A stretch of 64,000 nt of DNA, from positions 1-64,000 of the forward strand of contig NZ_VCQU01000015.1 of the NCBI RefSeq assembly GCF_012932915.1, written 5' to 3'. The translations under genes were made by a program, and so were the position numbers. Positions 44,683-53,901 of this stretch are shown in pieces. The first letter of the stretch is position 1; the number at the start of each line of letters is the position of its first letter. The notes below the pieces were generated by a model. That model ran no database searches. It had not been told where the DNA came from and worked only from the letters and a program-made list of their open reading frames with translations. The stretch comes from Antrihabitans stalactiti (lineage in GTDB: Bacteria > Actinomycetota > Actinomycetes > Mycobacteriales > Mycobacteriaceae).

Positions 44683-46196
44683 CCGCCGCCTCCGACACAA
44701 GCGTCGCTCGCATCCAGACGATCCAAGTAGACAACCCGGCAACCGGCGCGATCATTGGGACCGTCGCCAACATGACCGCCGAACAAGTTGCGCACCTTGT
44801 CGATCGTGCGCGCGCCGCTCAACCCCTTTGGGAAGCAATCGGGTTCGCCGAACGCGCCAAACTCGTTCGCGCGCTCCGCAAGTGGTTCGTAGCCGAACGT
44901 GAGCGCATAGTCGACATTGTCGTCGCGGAGAACGGCAAAACCCGCGAGGACGCACTCCTTGCCGAGTTGTTCTATCTCGCCGACTCGATGGGCTTCTGGG
45001 CGAAGAACGCCAGCAATTACCTCCGCGACGTATCTCCGCGCACCCACTCGCCGCTCGTGCTCGGCAAGAAGGTCGTCGTACGACACCGCCCCCTCGGTGT
45101 CGTCGGTGTCATCGCACCGTGGAACTATCCGCTGACCTTGAGCATCGGCGACGCGCTGCCAGCTCTGATGGCCGGTAACTCAGTCGTGATCAAGCCAAGC
45201 GAAATCGCTCCGCTAGCAGTAGAATTCGTGATCCATGGCGCGCTGAAGGTGGGGTTTCCCGAAGATGTTCTGCTCGTGGCGACCGGGGCAGGGGAGACCG
45301 GAGCGGCGCTCGTCGACAACGCGGACATGATCCAGTTCACCGGGTCCACACGGACCGGGCGCCGAATAGCAGCGAAATGCGGCGAACGGCTGATCCCGTG
45401 TTCGGTCGAGCTAGGCGGTAAGGACCCGATGATCGTTCTTGCCGATGCCAACGTCGAACGCGCTGCCAATGTGGCCGTCGAATGGTCGATGCGCAATGCA
45501 GGTCAAATCTGCATGGCAATCGAGCGTGTATACGTCGAAGAACCGGTCTACGACGAGTTCGTCGCTAAGGTCATCGACAAAGTCACCGCTCTACGCCAAG
45601 GCGTGCCAGCTGACTACGGGTCGGTAGACGTCGGCGCGATCACCTTCCCACCCCAGCTCGACATCATCGAGGCTCACGTCAGCGACGCCGTGTCCAAAGG
45701 CGCGCAGATAGTTGTCGGAGGTCGTCGCTTGCCAGGTCCAGGCCGCTTTTTCGAACCAACCGTTCTGGTCGATGTGGATCACACCATGGACTGCATGACC
45801 GAGGAGACGTTCGGACCGTTGCTGCCGATCATGAAGGTGCACAACGACGAAGAGGCCATCCGGCTCGCGAACGATAGCCCCTACGGCCTCGGCTCGAGCA
45901 TCTTCACCCGCGACATCGGCAAAGGGAAACGCCTCGCTCGCCGGCTCGCAGCGGGCAACACCTGGATCAACGACGCGATCATGAGCTACCTCGCCCAGGA
46001 GGCTCCTTTCGCCGGCGCACGTGAATCCGGGCTTGGCGGACGGCACGGCAAGCAGGGCATCCGAAAATATTGCGACACACACACGATCCTCACGACTCGG
46101 TTCGCATTGACTCGTGAACCGACCATGTTCCCCAATTCCGCGAAACGGTCCCAATTCTTCGAAAGACTCATGGTGCTCATGTTCGGCCGAAACTGA
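44679..46196 (+). CDS. Aldehyde dehydrogenase (NAD(P)+)
   Basis: A classical ALDH, 505 residues: the Asn of PWNYPL, the Glu in ELGGKDPM and the nucleophile Cys in NAGQICMAIERV are present, with the cofactor motif FTGSTRTGR. The ATG at 44679 overlaps the GMC stop; a longer frame upstream lies inside the GMC gene. It should oxidise the aldehyde to a carboxylic acid. A C-terminal extension of about 30 residues ending MVLMFGRN may touch the membrane. Confidence 0.92.
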   Translation: MTAASDTSVARIQTIQVDNPATGAIIGTVANMTAEQVAHLVDRARAAQPLWEAIGFAERAKLVRALRKWFVAERERIVDIVVAENGKTREDALLAELFYLADSMGFWAKNASNYLRDVSPRTHSPLVLGKKVVVRHRPLGVVGVIAPWNYPLTLSIGDALPALMAGNSVVIKPSEIAPLAVEFVIHGALKVGFPEDVLLVATGAGETGAALVDNADMIQFTGSTRTGRRIAAKCGERLIPCSVELGGKDPMIVLADANVERAANVAVEWSMRNAGQICMAIERVYVEEPVYDEFVAKVIDKVTALRQGVPADYGSVDVGAITFPPQLDIIEAHVSDAVSKGAQIVVGGRRLPGPGRFFEPTVLVDVDHTMDCMTEETFGPLLPIMKVHNDEEAIRLANDSPYGLGSSIFTRDIGKGKRLARRLAAGNTWINDAIMSYLAQEAPFAGARESGLGGRHGKQGIRKYCDTHTILTTRFALTREPTMFPNSAKRSQFFERLMVLMFGRN

Positions 46197-46679
46197 CGGT
46201 GGAGGGAGTATCGGCCCAGCCCATGTGCGGTCGTCCCATCCCCCACAATCCAAGGCGGGGGCAATCCCATCTCTGGGTGCTGGATGTGCGAGTCGGCGTC
46301 CACCAGTTGTCACGTCGTGCTCGCAACGCGAATAGGCGGGCCGACTTCACTCACTTGCCCCGAACACCCTGACGGGTACGCAAGCAACCTGACGTCCGAC
46401 CGCGCATGCGGGAAGGTCGTGGAGCGAACTAACAATGAAATATCCACTCGCATATAAAAATTCGTAAGTCTCGAAGAGATGTCGTCTTGCGACTATCAGC
46501 CGCGGCATTAACAAGTATTGCGAGATTGGTGAGCCAGTGTTGTGACTGCTGCGAGACAACTATACGCGTGCGTCTACGCGTCTTCTACTGTGGCCTGTCG
46601 ACCCGGCGCGGTTCAAAATGAGACGGCTGTGCCTACGCGCAGGTGAACCGGCGACTGCGCCGAGATGGAGTGCAAAGCG
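46197..46679. other. 483-base intergenic region
   Basis: No convincing gene. The centre is AT-rich around 46435-46475. At 46552-46577 CGAGAC and GTCTAC lie 14 bases apart, a degenerate match to the regulon operator but without its TGTC core. The region presumably holds the promoter of the secreted hydrolase. Confidence 0.4.
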
Positions 46680-48827
46680 ATGCAACTCGCGTCAGTCAAG
46701 CGAAGACAACGATCTTCTGGTCTCATGAGGATCGAGCGGAAGCGTTCGTTCGTCACCCGCGCAAGGCGTGCTCGCCGGTCGCTTGTGCTCGCCACCGTCG
46801 TTGCCTTGGCTGTTGCGCCGGGTCCGGTATCCGCGTTACCGGGCTACACGGTGTCCGACTCGGTTGTTCCCGCCGACGTAATGGCGGCTAGTGCTGCACC
46901 CGGTCATTCTTGGGAACCCGAGACCGCCTCCTATGGTGTCGGAGCGAATGCAGACGCTTCGATCACCATGAGCGATGGGACGGTGCTTCGCGCAGACGTG
47001 TACTACCCGACCGACGTGACCGGTCAGCAGGCACCAGGCCAGTTCCCGGTCGTCTTGATGCAAACTCCCTACGGAAAGTCCAATCTCGATCTCGTCAACA
47101 GGATCTCCGGCGCGCTGGGACTGTCCTCGGACGACGGCACTCCGGAACCGTTAGGTAACGCCAACACCTTGTCGCTCGGGGCAATCGGGCCGAACGACTA
47201 CATGGTCCAGCGTGGCTACATCAGTGTCGTCGCAGACGTTCGCGGGACAGGTCATTCGCAAGGCGTCTACGGCATGTTCGACCCCGTTCAAGCGACAGAC
47301 GGGATGGCACTCGTCGACTGGGCATCGACGCTCCCCGGCTCGAATGGGAAGGTCGGGCTCTACGGAGCGTCGGCGATGGGCATCATCCAGCTGATCACCG
47401 CGGGCGCGGCACCAAAAGACAGCCCGCTCAAAGCCATCTTCCCAGTCCTACCCGCCCACGATCTGTACAAAGACACGGTCACCATGGGTGGGCTCATCGA
47501 CCTCGAGTTCGACCTGATATTCGCCGGGGCGACCGGCGCACTGAATATCGCGGGCCCGGTTCTCGGTGCGCTACTCAACCCGACAAATTTGCCGGCCGAT
47601 TTCGACCTCTGGACGAAACGCCTCGGGAATGTCGCTGACTTTCAGGTCGACTCTATTCGACGAGGATTGCAAGGCGATCCGAATGTCGTGTACAACGACG
47701 ACTTCTGGCAGGCCCGCAACCCGCGCAACGTACTGGCCAACATCGTCTCTAGCGATATCCCTGCCTACATCGTCGGCAGCCAGTACGACCTCTTTCAGCG
47801 TGGCCAGCCGCTGCTGTATACCGGACTGCAGAACGCCTACTCCGGGCGACCAGTCGACGCACCCATGACACCGGCTCAGCGCGTAACTGGGCGTTACCAA
47901 CTACTGATGGGCCCGTACGCCCATGCGGCAACGGCCACCCTGCAGGACTTCGATCCTCTTATGCTCCGATGGTTCGACACCTGGCTCAAAGGCAAGGACA
48001 CCGGAATGGCGGACACGCCAACACCATTGCACTACTCCGATATTGGTACATCGTCCTACGGCCAACACGCCATCTACCCGTTCCCGGACGCCAAGCCGAC
48101 TCGGTACTACTTCAACAACGCTCGCGCCGAACGCGGAACCCAGTTCGGGAACAGCGGATCTCTGACGACCACTCCCGCCGAGGTCGGCGACGACACGCTG
48201 GCATGGACGCCCGTGAGCAATCCCTGCACACCGAGCACCGATCAGTGGAGCGGTGGCATCCCGAGTTGGTTGACGGGATTCTTCGCCTCCAGCGTGCCGT
48301 GCGTGAACACGGACATCGTCGGCCAAGCAGGTCTCGACCGGCTGACGTACACGACTGCCCCGCTGACACAGGCGCAAACCATTGCCGGCCCGATCGCGGC
48401 CACAGTCTTCGCCAAGGCCACCACTACCGAAACAGCGTGGATCGGCCGAGTCGACGACGTCGCGCCAGACGGAACTATCACCCCGTTGACCCAAGGCGCG
48501 CTGTTGGGGTCGCTGCGCGCGATCGATCCCGCGACAACGTGGACCGACAGTGACGGGCAGATATTCAAATCAGGCCACACGTACAGCCGCAGCGTTGCCA
48601 CGCCCGTCATTCCTGGTGAAAGCACTCGCTACGACATCGACATCTTTCCGACCTATGCGACGATCGCGCCCGGACACAGCATCCGCGTCACGCTTTCGAC
48701 CGCCGACACCCCGCACCTCCTGCCCACCTTCCCTGACCAGGCCAAGCTCGCTACGGGCGTCTACACCATCGAGCTAGGCGGTCCCACCGGCTCTGCAATT
48801 GAATTGCCGCTGATCCCCGCGTCCTGA
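46680..48827 (+). CDS. Secreted CocE/NonD-type hydrolase (X-Pro dipeptidyl-peptidase fold)
   Basis: An exported alpha/beta hydrolase of the S15/CocE family. A long Arg-rich signal region (RRARRSLVLATVVALAVAPG) ends near PVSA. The nucleophile is in YGASAMG, the acid probably Asp in IVGSQYD, and the base His in MGPYAHAAT. The C-terminal part is the jelly-roll domain of this family. GGAG precedes the ATG at 46680; an ATG at 46665 lacks a site. It has 715 residues. Relatives cleave esters, amides or polyesters; here it may release the compound imported by the Mce system. Confidence 0.8.
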   Translation: MQLASVKRRQRSSGLMRIERKRSFVTRARRARRSLVLATVVALAVAPGPVSALPGYTVSDSVVPADVMAASAAPGHSWEPETASYGVGANADASITMSDGTVLRADVYYPTDVTGQQAPGQFPVVLMQTPYGKSNLDLVNRISGALGLSSDDGTPEPLGNANTLSLGAIGPNDYMVQRGYISVVADVRGTGHSQGVYGMFDPVQATDGMALVDWASTLPGSNGKVGLYGASAMGIIQLITAGAAPKDSPLKAIFPVLPAHDLYKDTVTMGGLIDLEFDLIFAGATGALNIAGPVLGALLNPTNLPADFDLWTKRLGNVADFQVDSIRRGLQGDPNVVYNDDFWQARNPRNVLANIVSSDIPAYIVGSQYDLFQRGQPLLYTGLQNAYSGRPVDAPMTPAQRVTGRYQLLMGPYAHAATATLQDFDPLMLRWFDTWLKGKDTGMADTPTPLHYSDIGTSSYGQHAIYPFPDAKPTRYYFNNARAERGTQFGNSGSLTTTPAEVGDDTLAWTPVSNPCTPSTDQWSGGIPSWLTGFFASSVPCVNTDIVGQAGLDRLTYTTAPLTQAQTIAGPIAATVFAKATTTETAWIGRVDDVAPDGTITPLTQGALLGSLRAIDPATTWTDSDGQIFKSGHTYSRSVATPVIPGESTRYDIDIFPTYATIAPGHSIRVTLSTADTPHLLPTFPDQAKLATGVYTIELGGPTGSAIELPLIPAS

Positions 48828-48840
48828 CGGTGATAGGAGC

Positions 48841-48861
48841 GGCGGGCATATGTAGCCCGCC
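48841..48861. terminator. Hairpin between convergent genes
   Basis: GGCGGGC and GCCCGCC form a perfect 7-bp stem around ATATGTA. It sits between the converging hydrolase and MMPL genes. The U-tract is weak, as is common in actinobacteria. Confidence 0.6.
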
Positions 48862-48867
48862 AAGGCT

Positions 48868-50940
48868 TTAACGGTCGATGCGGTTCGGCCACCAGATGCG
48901 CGGGCCGACGAGGGTGAAGAGGGCGGGGATCACCAGTGTGCGGACGACGAAGGTGTCGAGCAAAATACCGAGGCCCACAACAATTCCCAGCTGGGTGAGG
49001 GTGATCAGTGGCAGGATGCCGAGGACGCAGAACACGGCGGCCAGGACGATGCCGGCACTGGTGATCACGCCGCCCGTTGCCGCGACGGCGCGGACAATGC
49101 CGGAGCGAGTTCCGTGCTCGGGCGTCTCCTCGCGGGCACGGGTCACGAGGAAGATCGTGTAGTCGACCCCGAGCGCGACGAGGAAGAGGAACGCGAAGAG
49201 CGGGACGTTGGTGTCGAGCGCGGGAAATCCGAAGACGTGCAGACTCACCCAGCTGCCGATGCCGAGCGCGGCGAGCGCGCTGAGGACCGTCGTCCCGATC
49301 AGTACGAGCGGCGCGGCGACCGCACGAAGCAGGAGCACGAGGACAGCGAGGACAACCATGAGTATCAACGGAATCAACAGAATTCGATCCCGCCCGGCGG
49401 CGTCCTGTGTGTCGAGAGCTTTTGCGTCACTGCCACCGACGAGGGTGTCCGGAATCGGCGACAAGCCAGACCGGATCGTGTCGATGACGCCGAATGCGTC
49501 TGCTGATCCTGGTGCGGAGTCGGTGACGACGGACCAACGGGTGAGGCCGGTGTCGGATTTGCCACTCGGAGAAGCGGTTACGACTCCGTCGGTGTTGTTC
49601 AGCACCTGCTGTACGGCGTCGGTCGCAGACGTCGGGGCGATGACGATCGTCGGATCCGACTGACCCGCTGGGAAATGCGCTGCGAGCGCGTCGAAGCCAT
49701 CAACCGATTCGGCGGCGACGCGGAATTGTTCGGTCTGGGAGAGGCCGACGTCGGTGCCGATCAGCCCGGCCGCACATACCGCCAGGCCGACCAGGGCGGT
49801 CACGGCGACACGCGCTGGATGTCGCGACACGGCAGAAGCGACTCGAAACCACGCACCGTCGGTCGCTGCGTCGCGATCACCGACGCGAGGAATGAACGGC
49901 CAGAACAACTTTTTGCCGCATAGGGAGAGTGCGGGAGGAAGTCCGACGAGGACGAAGACGACGGCGACGATCAAGCCCGCGGCCGCAAACGCACCGAGGC
50001 TCCGAGTGCTCGGAAGTGTGCCGAGCAACAGGATGAGCAGGGCGAGAACGACGGTCGCGTTACTCGCCAGGATCGCGGGGCCGGCCTGCCTGACGGCGCG
50101 TCGCAGCGCGACTCGGTGGTCCTCTTCGCGCCCGAGTTCTTCGCGGTACCTCGACACAAGCAGGAGCGCATAGTTCGTGCCCGCGCCGAAGACGAGAACG
50201 CTGGTTATTCCGGAGGTCGAACCGTCGAAGCTGAGTCCGGTGAGTTCGGACAGTCCTGTCCCTACGGAGGTCGCGACCCGATCCGCGATGCCGACAACGG
50301 CAAGCGGTACCAGCCAGAGGACGGGGGAGCGGTAGGTGGCGATCAGCAGCAGCGCGACAACCAGTCCGGTGACGGCGAGCAACGTCGTGTTCGCACCCGA
50401 GAACGAGTTTGCAATGTCGGCGCCGAACGCAGGTCCGCCGGTCACCTGCACGAGCAGGTCCGCTGGCGCGTCGCGGGTGGCCGCCTGCCTCAGCTCCGTC
50501 ACCAGATCGTTGAGGGTGAATCCGGACAAGGTCGAATCGACGGCCACGATACCGATGGCCGCCTTCTTGTCCGGTGCGATGGTCAACGGAATCGGCGGGT
50601 CTGCGGCGGGGGACACCGAGCGGTTGACGGCACGCATGTTGTCGCGTGCAGCTGTTGCTGCCGCCGTATCGGTATCGGTGAGCTCGCCGCCGTCGTGCCT
50701 GGTCACGACAAGAATTGCCTGTGTGACATCGGAATTGGGAAACTCGGCCGCAAGGTCTTCGACTCGGGACGCGTCGGCGGACGTGGGCAAGGATTTGGGG
50801 GATTGGCTTGCAGAGTCGTTCTCTCCGACAAAACCCATCAGTGCGCCGGACAGCAGGAGTAGGCCGACGAGCGCGAGCCAGGACCGACGGCCCGTCAGAG
50901 CGTTTGCGTAGACATCCCACGGCGAGGTGCGGCTGACCAT
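48868..50940 (-). CDS. MMPL-family RND transporter
   Basis: A 690-residue integral membrane exporter with two MMPL halves, each with an extracytoplasmic loop then a bundle of membrane helices; TM segments include VTGLVVALLLIATY and FAFLFLVALGVDYTIFLVTR. The GxxxDY motifs (GAGTNYALLLVSRYREE and GVDYTIFLVTRAREE) mark the proton path. It exports lipids or drugs. It is divergent from a MarR gene and probably repressed by it. Confidence 0.9.
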   Translation of the reverse strand: MVSRTSPWDVYANALTGRRSWLALVGLLLLSGALMGFVGENDSASQSPKSLPTSADASRVEDLAAEFPNSDVTQAILVVTRHDGGELTDTDTAAATAARDNMRAVNRSVSPAADPPIPLTIAPDKKAAIGIVAVDSTLSGFTLNDLVTELRQAATRDAPADLLVQVTGGPAFGADIANSFSGANTTLLAVTGLVVALLLIATYRSPVLWLVPLAVVGIADRVATSVGTGLSELTGLSFDGSTSGITSVLVFGAGTNYALLLVSRYREELGREEDHRVALRRAVRQAGPAILASNATVVLALLILLLGTLPSTRSLGAFAAAGLIVAVVFVLVGLPPALSLCGKKLFWPFIPRVGDRDAATDGAWFRVASAVSRHPARVAVTALVGLAVCAAGLIGTDVGLSQTEQFRVAAESVDGFDALAAHFPAGQSDPTIVIAPTSATDAVQQVLNNTDGVVTASPSGKSDTGLTRWSVVTDSAPGSADAFGVIDTIRSGLSPIPDTLVGGSDAKALDTQDAAGRDRILLIPLILMVVLAVLVLLLRAVAAPLVLIGTTVLSALAALGIGSWVSLHVFGFPALDTNVPLFAFLFLVALGVDYTIFLVTRAREETPEHGTRSGIVRAVAATGGVITSAGIVLAAVFCVLGILPLITLTQLGIVVGLGILLDTFVVRTLVIPALFTLVGPRIWWPNRIDR

Positions 50941-50959
50941 CCATAAACAATCTCATTAA

Positions 50960-50987
50960 CTTAATTATTAAGCAACTGAAATATAAT
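50960..50987 (+). promoter_or_regulatory. MarR operator and promoter between mmpL and marR
   Basis: CTTAAT-T-ATTAAG (50960-50972) is a perfect palindrome in an AT-rich stretch. A TATAAT -10 element (50982-50987) lies downstream in the marR direction, so bound MarR would cover the -35 region and the divergent mmpL promoter. Confidence 0.65.
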
Positions 50988-51035
50988 TCTAGAGTCGGCG
51001 ATACGCTCTAAGCCGGATCAGAAGGAGGCCCGGCT

Positions 51036-51515
51036 GTGCGCGAGAGGCTCGAATCAGAGATTTCGGCGGACGTTCGTGCGATGGCGGCTGTCTCCGATCA
51101 GATCGGACTGTTCTTTGCCGGGCAACATGAGTTACGTGCCAACGACTTTCGAGCCCTCATGCACATCATGGTCGCTGACGTGGAAGGCCGACCACTCACA
51201 GCGGGCGACCTGGCTCGGTTACTCGGCACGTCGTCGGCAGCCATCACGTACCTGGTGGAGCGGATGATCGTGTCCGGCCACATCCGCCGCGAGTCGGACC
51301 CCGCGGATCGTCGCAAGGTGATCCTCCGCTATGCCGAGCACGGCATGGAAGTGGCGCGAGGCTTCTTCGCTCCGCTCGGTGTGCGCACCCGTCAGGCGCT
51401 TGCGGATTTCTCCGACGACGATCTGGAGACAGCGCACAGCGTCTTCCTCGCCCTGATCGACGCGATGCGAGGCCACTTCGGCGAACTCGACAACGATGAG
51501 GTCAGTGGCACCTGA
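51036..51515 (+). CDS. MarR-family regulator of the MMPL transporter
   Basis: A 159-residue winged-helix protein; recognition helix GDLARLLGTSSAAITYLVER and wing RRESDPADRRKVIL. The start is GTG with AGAAGGAGG about ten bases upstream. It is divergent from mmpL with a shared AT-rich palindrome. Converges with the desaturase gene. Confidence 0.88.
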   Translation: MRERLESEISADVRAMAAVSDQIGLFFAGQHELRANDFRALMHIMVADVEGRPLTAGDLARLLGTSSAAITYLVERMIVSGHIRRESDPADRRKVILRYAEHGMEVARGFFAPLGVRTRQALADFSDDDLETAHSVFLALIDAMRGHFGELDNDEVSGT

Positions 51516-51535
51516 AGACGCTGTGCAAGCGGTCG

Positions 51536-52711
51536 TCAGGCTGCTGCCGACGGCTCATCGACGGTGGGTGAGCCGAAGATCAGCTGCGTGTACGTGCCCG
51601 GGTTGACGGCTGTCGTCGCCTTGCGCAGGAAACCATTGGGCAAGGAGAGTCGGAACACCTTCTTCCAGGCCGAACCGACCTGCTGGACAAGGGAACCGCT
51701 GGTGTAGGTGAGGTCGTTGCGCTCGAAGAGCTCACGCACCTTCGGCGCGATTTCCTGGTACCGATTGCTCGGCAGGTCCGGGAACAGGTGATGCTCGATC
51801 TGGAAGGACAGGTTGCCGGTCATGAAGTGCATCAGCCTACTGCCGTCGATGTTCGCCGAACCGAGCATCTGTCGTAAGTACCACTCGCCACGCGTTTCGC
51901 CGTCGATGGACTTCTTTTCGAACGTCTCGACGCCTTCGGGGAAGTGCCCGCACATGATGACGGAGTGCGTCCACAGGTTGCGGACCAGGTTGGCGGTCAT
52001 ATTCGCGAGCAGGGTGGTGGGAGCCGAAGGGCCCGACAGCAACGGGTGCAGCAGGTAGTCCTTCTTCATCTGCTTGCCGATCTTGCGGAGCACGTTCTTA
52101 CCTGCACTTCGGAACTCGGCCTTGTCCTTTCGGCCCGCAAGGTACTTGCCGATCTCGAGATCGTAGGCAGCGATGCCGTATTCGAAGAAGCATGCGTTGA
52201 TGAAGTTCCACAACGGCTGGGCGAGGTAGAACGGCATCCAGCGCTGGTCTTCGTCGACTCGCATGATGCCGTAGCCGAGGTCGTTGTCCTTGCCGATCAC
52301 GTTTGTGTACGTGTGGTGCAGTTCGTTGTGCGAGTGCTTCCACATGTCGGACGGTGACGCGTTGTCCCACTCCCAGGTGGTCGAGTGGATGGCCGGATCG
52401 CGCATCCAGTCCCACTGGCCGTGCATCACGTTGTGACCGATTTCCATGTTCTCGATGATCTTCGCGATCGACAGCCCCGCCGTGCCGAGCAGCCATGCGG
52501 GTGGGAACAGTGAGAACAGCAGGACGCCACGACTGCCGAGTTCGAGCTTGCGCTGGAACTCGATGACCGTGCGGATGTATTCGGCGTCGCGTTCACCGCG
52601 GCTCGAAATGATGTGCTGGCGAATCACATCCAGCTCGTTGCCGAGGTTCTCGATGTCTTCGTCGCTCAGGTGAGCGATGGGGCTGTTTTCTTTCTTCTGC
52701 AAAGTTGTCAT
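51536..52711 (-). CDS. Fatty-acid desaturase (DesA3-like acyl-CoA desaturase)
   Basis: A membrane di-iron desaturase that introduces a double bond into stearoyl- or palmitoyl-CoA. The histidine boxes are HNVMHGQ, HSHNELHHTY and FQIEHHLFPDLP; two hydrophobic segments lie between. The ATG at 52711 follows AAGGAAC; 18 upstream codons are spurious. It has 391 residues. It lies 11 bases downstream of the oxidoreductase gene, matching the mycobacterial DesA3/Rv3230c pair, so that protein is its electron donor. Confidence 0.9.
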   Translation of the reverse strand: MTTLQKKENSPIAHLSDEDIENLGNELDVIRQHIISSRGERDAEYIRTVIEFQRKLELGSRGVLLFSLFPPAWLLGTAGLSIAKIIENMEIGHNVMHGQWDWMRDPAIHSTTWEWDNASPSDMWKHSHNELHHTYTNVIGKDNDLGYGIMRVDEDQRWMPFYLAQPLWNFINACFFEYGIAAYDLEIGKYLAGRKDKAEFRSAGKNVLRKIGKQMKKDYLLHPLLSGPSAPTTLLANMTANLVRNLWTHSVIMCGHFPEGVETFEKKSIDGETRGEWYLRQMLGSANIDGSRLMHFMTGNLSFQIEHHLFPDLPSNRYQEIAPKVRELFERNDLTYTSGSLVQQVGSAWKKVFRLSLPNGFLRKATTAVNPGTYTQLIFGSPTVDEPSAAA

Positions 52712-52722
52712 GTTCGAGTTCC

Positions 52723-53814
52723 TTACAAGTCGATGTCGCATGAGCCCGCTGCTGCGGAGACACACGTTTGGATCAGCACGCCGTCACCTGGTGCGGCAGT
52801 GGTGATGTCGCCGTTGCGGAGATCGCGAACGGCGCCTTCTCGTAGTGGGGCAACGCATCCGAAACAGATGCCCATCCGGCAACCGGATGGCATCAAGACG
52901 CCGGCGGCTTCGCCTGCGTCGAGCAAGGTTTGAGAGCCCTCGGTGTCGAGGACGGTGTTGGATTTGGCGAAGGTGACCGTGCCGCCTTCGCCTGCTGTCA
53001 CGATGGTCGGCCGGAACCGTTCGGTGTGCAGCTTGTCGGCGATACCCGCGTCGGACCAATGCCGTTCGACAGCGTCGAGCAGGCCGGTCGGCCCGCACGC
53101 CCAGGTTTCGCGGTCGGCGAAGTCGCCGACGATACTTTCGAGGTCGGCGACTTCGAGTATGCCGTCGGTGTCGGTGTGTTTCTCTACCAACCGAATTCGG
53201 CCGTTGCGTGCGAGTAACCGCAGCTCGCCGGAAAAGATGACGTCCTTCGACGTCGGAGCCGAGTGCACGACGACGACGTCTGCAGGCTGGCCGACCATGT
53301 TGCGCAGCATGCCCATGACCGGGGTGATGCCGCTGCCCGCGGTGAGGAACAGGATCTTGCGCGGGGCGTCGGCGCCGAAGGTGAATTCACCTGCGGCGTG
53401 GTCGAGTTGGACGATGGTCCCGGGCGTTGCTCGCCGGACCAGATAGTTGCTGACCTTGCCGTCCGGTATCGCTTTGACGGTGATCGCGATGCAACGGTCG
53501 GCGCGGTCGGTCCTCGAGGTCAGGGAGTATGCCCGCCATTGGCGAACACCGTCGACATCGACGCCTACGCGAATGTATTGCCCGGGTACGTGGGTGCGCC
53601 AGTCGCGGCCCGGCTTTATCACGATGGTCACCGCGTCTGGGGTCTCCGGATGGATCGACACGATGCGGCCGCGCAAACCGGCGCCCGACCGCAGTGGGTC
53701 GATGATGTCGAGGTAGTCCGCAGGGACCAGCGGTGTGGTGACCGACTCGGCGAACTTGACGACGCGGTTACGCAGTGCGCCTAGTGCTGACGGCCTGTGC
53801 AGCGTTGTTGTCAT
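52723..53814 (-). CDS. Flavin/[2Fe-2S] reductase of the desaturase (Rv3230c-like)
   Basis: Transfers electrons from NAD(P)H to the desaturase. An FNR-type FAD domain (RAYSLTS motif) is followed by the nucleotide domain (LTAGSGITPVMGML) and a C-terminal plant-type ferredoxin with CRMGICFGC and a distal Cys in IQTC. It has 363 residues from the ATG at 53814, with GGGAGAGAG upstream. First gene of the two-gene operon. Confidence 0.92.
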   Translation of the reverse strand: MTTTLHRPSALGALRNRVVKFAESVTTPLVPADYLDIIDPLRSGAGLRGRIVSIHPETPDAVTIVIKPGRDWRTHVPGQYIRVGVDVDGVRQWRAYSLTSRTDRADRCIAITVKAIPDGKVSNYLVRRATPGTIVQLDHAAGEFTFGADAPRKILFLTAGSGITPVMGMLRNMVGQPADVVVVHSAPTSKDVIFSGELRLLARNGRIRLVEKHTDTDGILEVADLESIVGDFADRETWACGPTGLLDAVERHWSDAGIADKLHTERFRPTIVTAGEGGTVTFAKSNTVLDTEGSQTLLDAGEAAGVLMPSGCRMGICFGCVAPLREGAVRDLRNGDITTAAPGDGVLIQTCVSAAAGSCDIDL

Positions 53815-53880
53815 AGAGCAACTCTCTCCCGCCCTGAGGGATAAACTCTTGTCCATCAGGCGTGAAACACGTCGGTAATA

Positions 53881-53897
53881 TTGTTCGTTAGGAACAA
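53881..53897. promoter_or_regulatory. Inverted repeat upstream of the PucR-type gene
   Basis: TTGTTC-GTTAG-GAACAA, a 17-bp palindrome just before the regulator ATG and about 70 bases from the divergent reductase start. It could be the operator of the regulator, or control desaturase expression from another factor. Confidence 0.5.
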
Positions 53898-53901
53898 ACT
53901 A

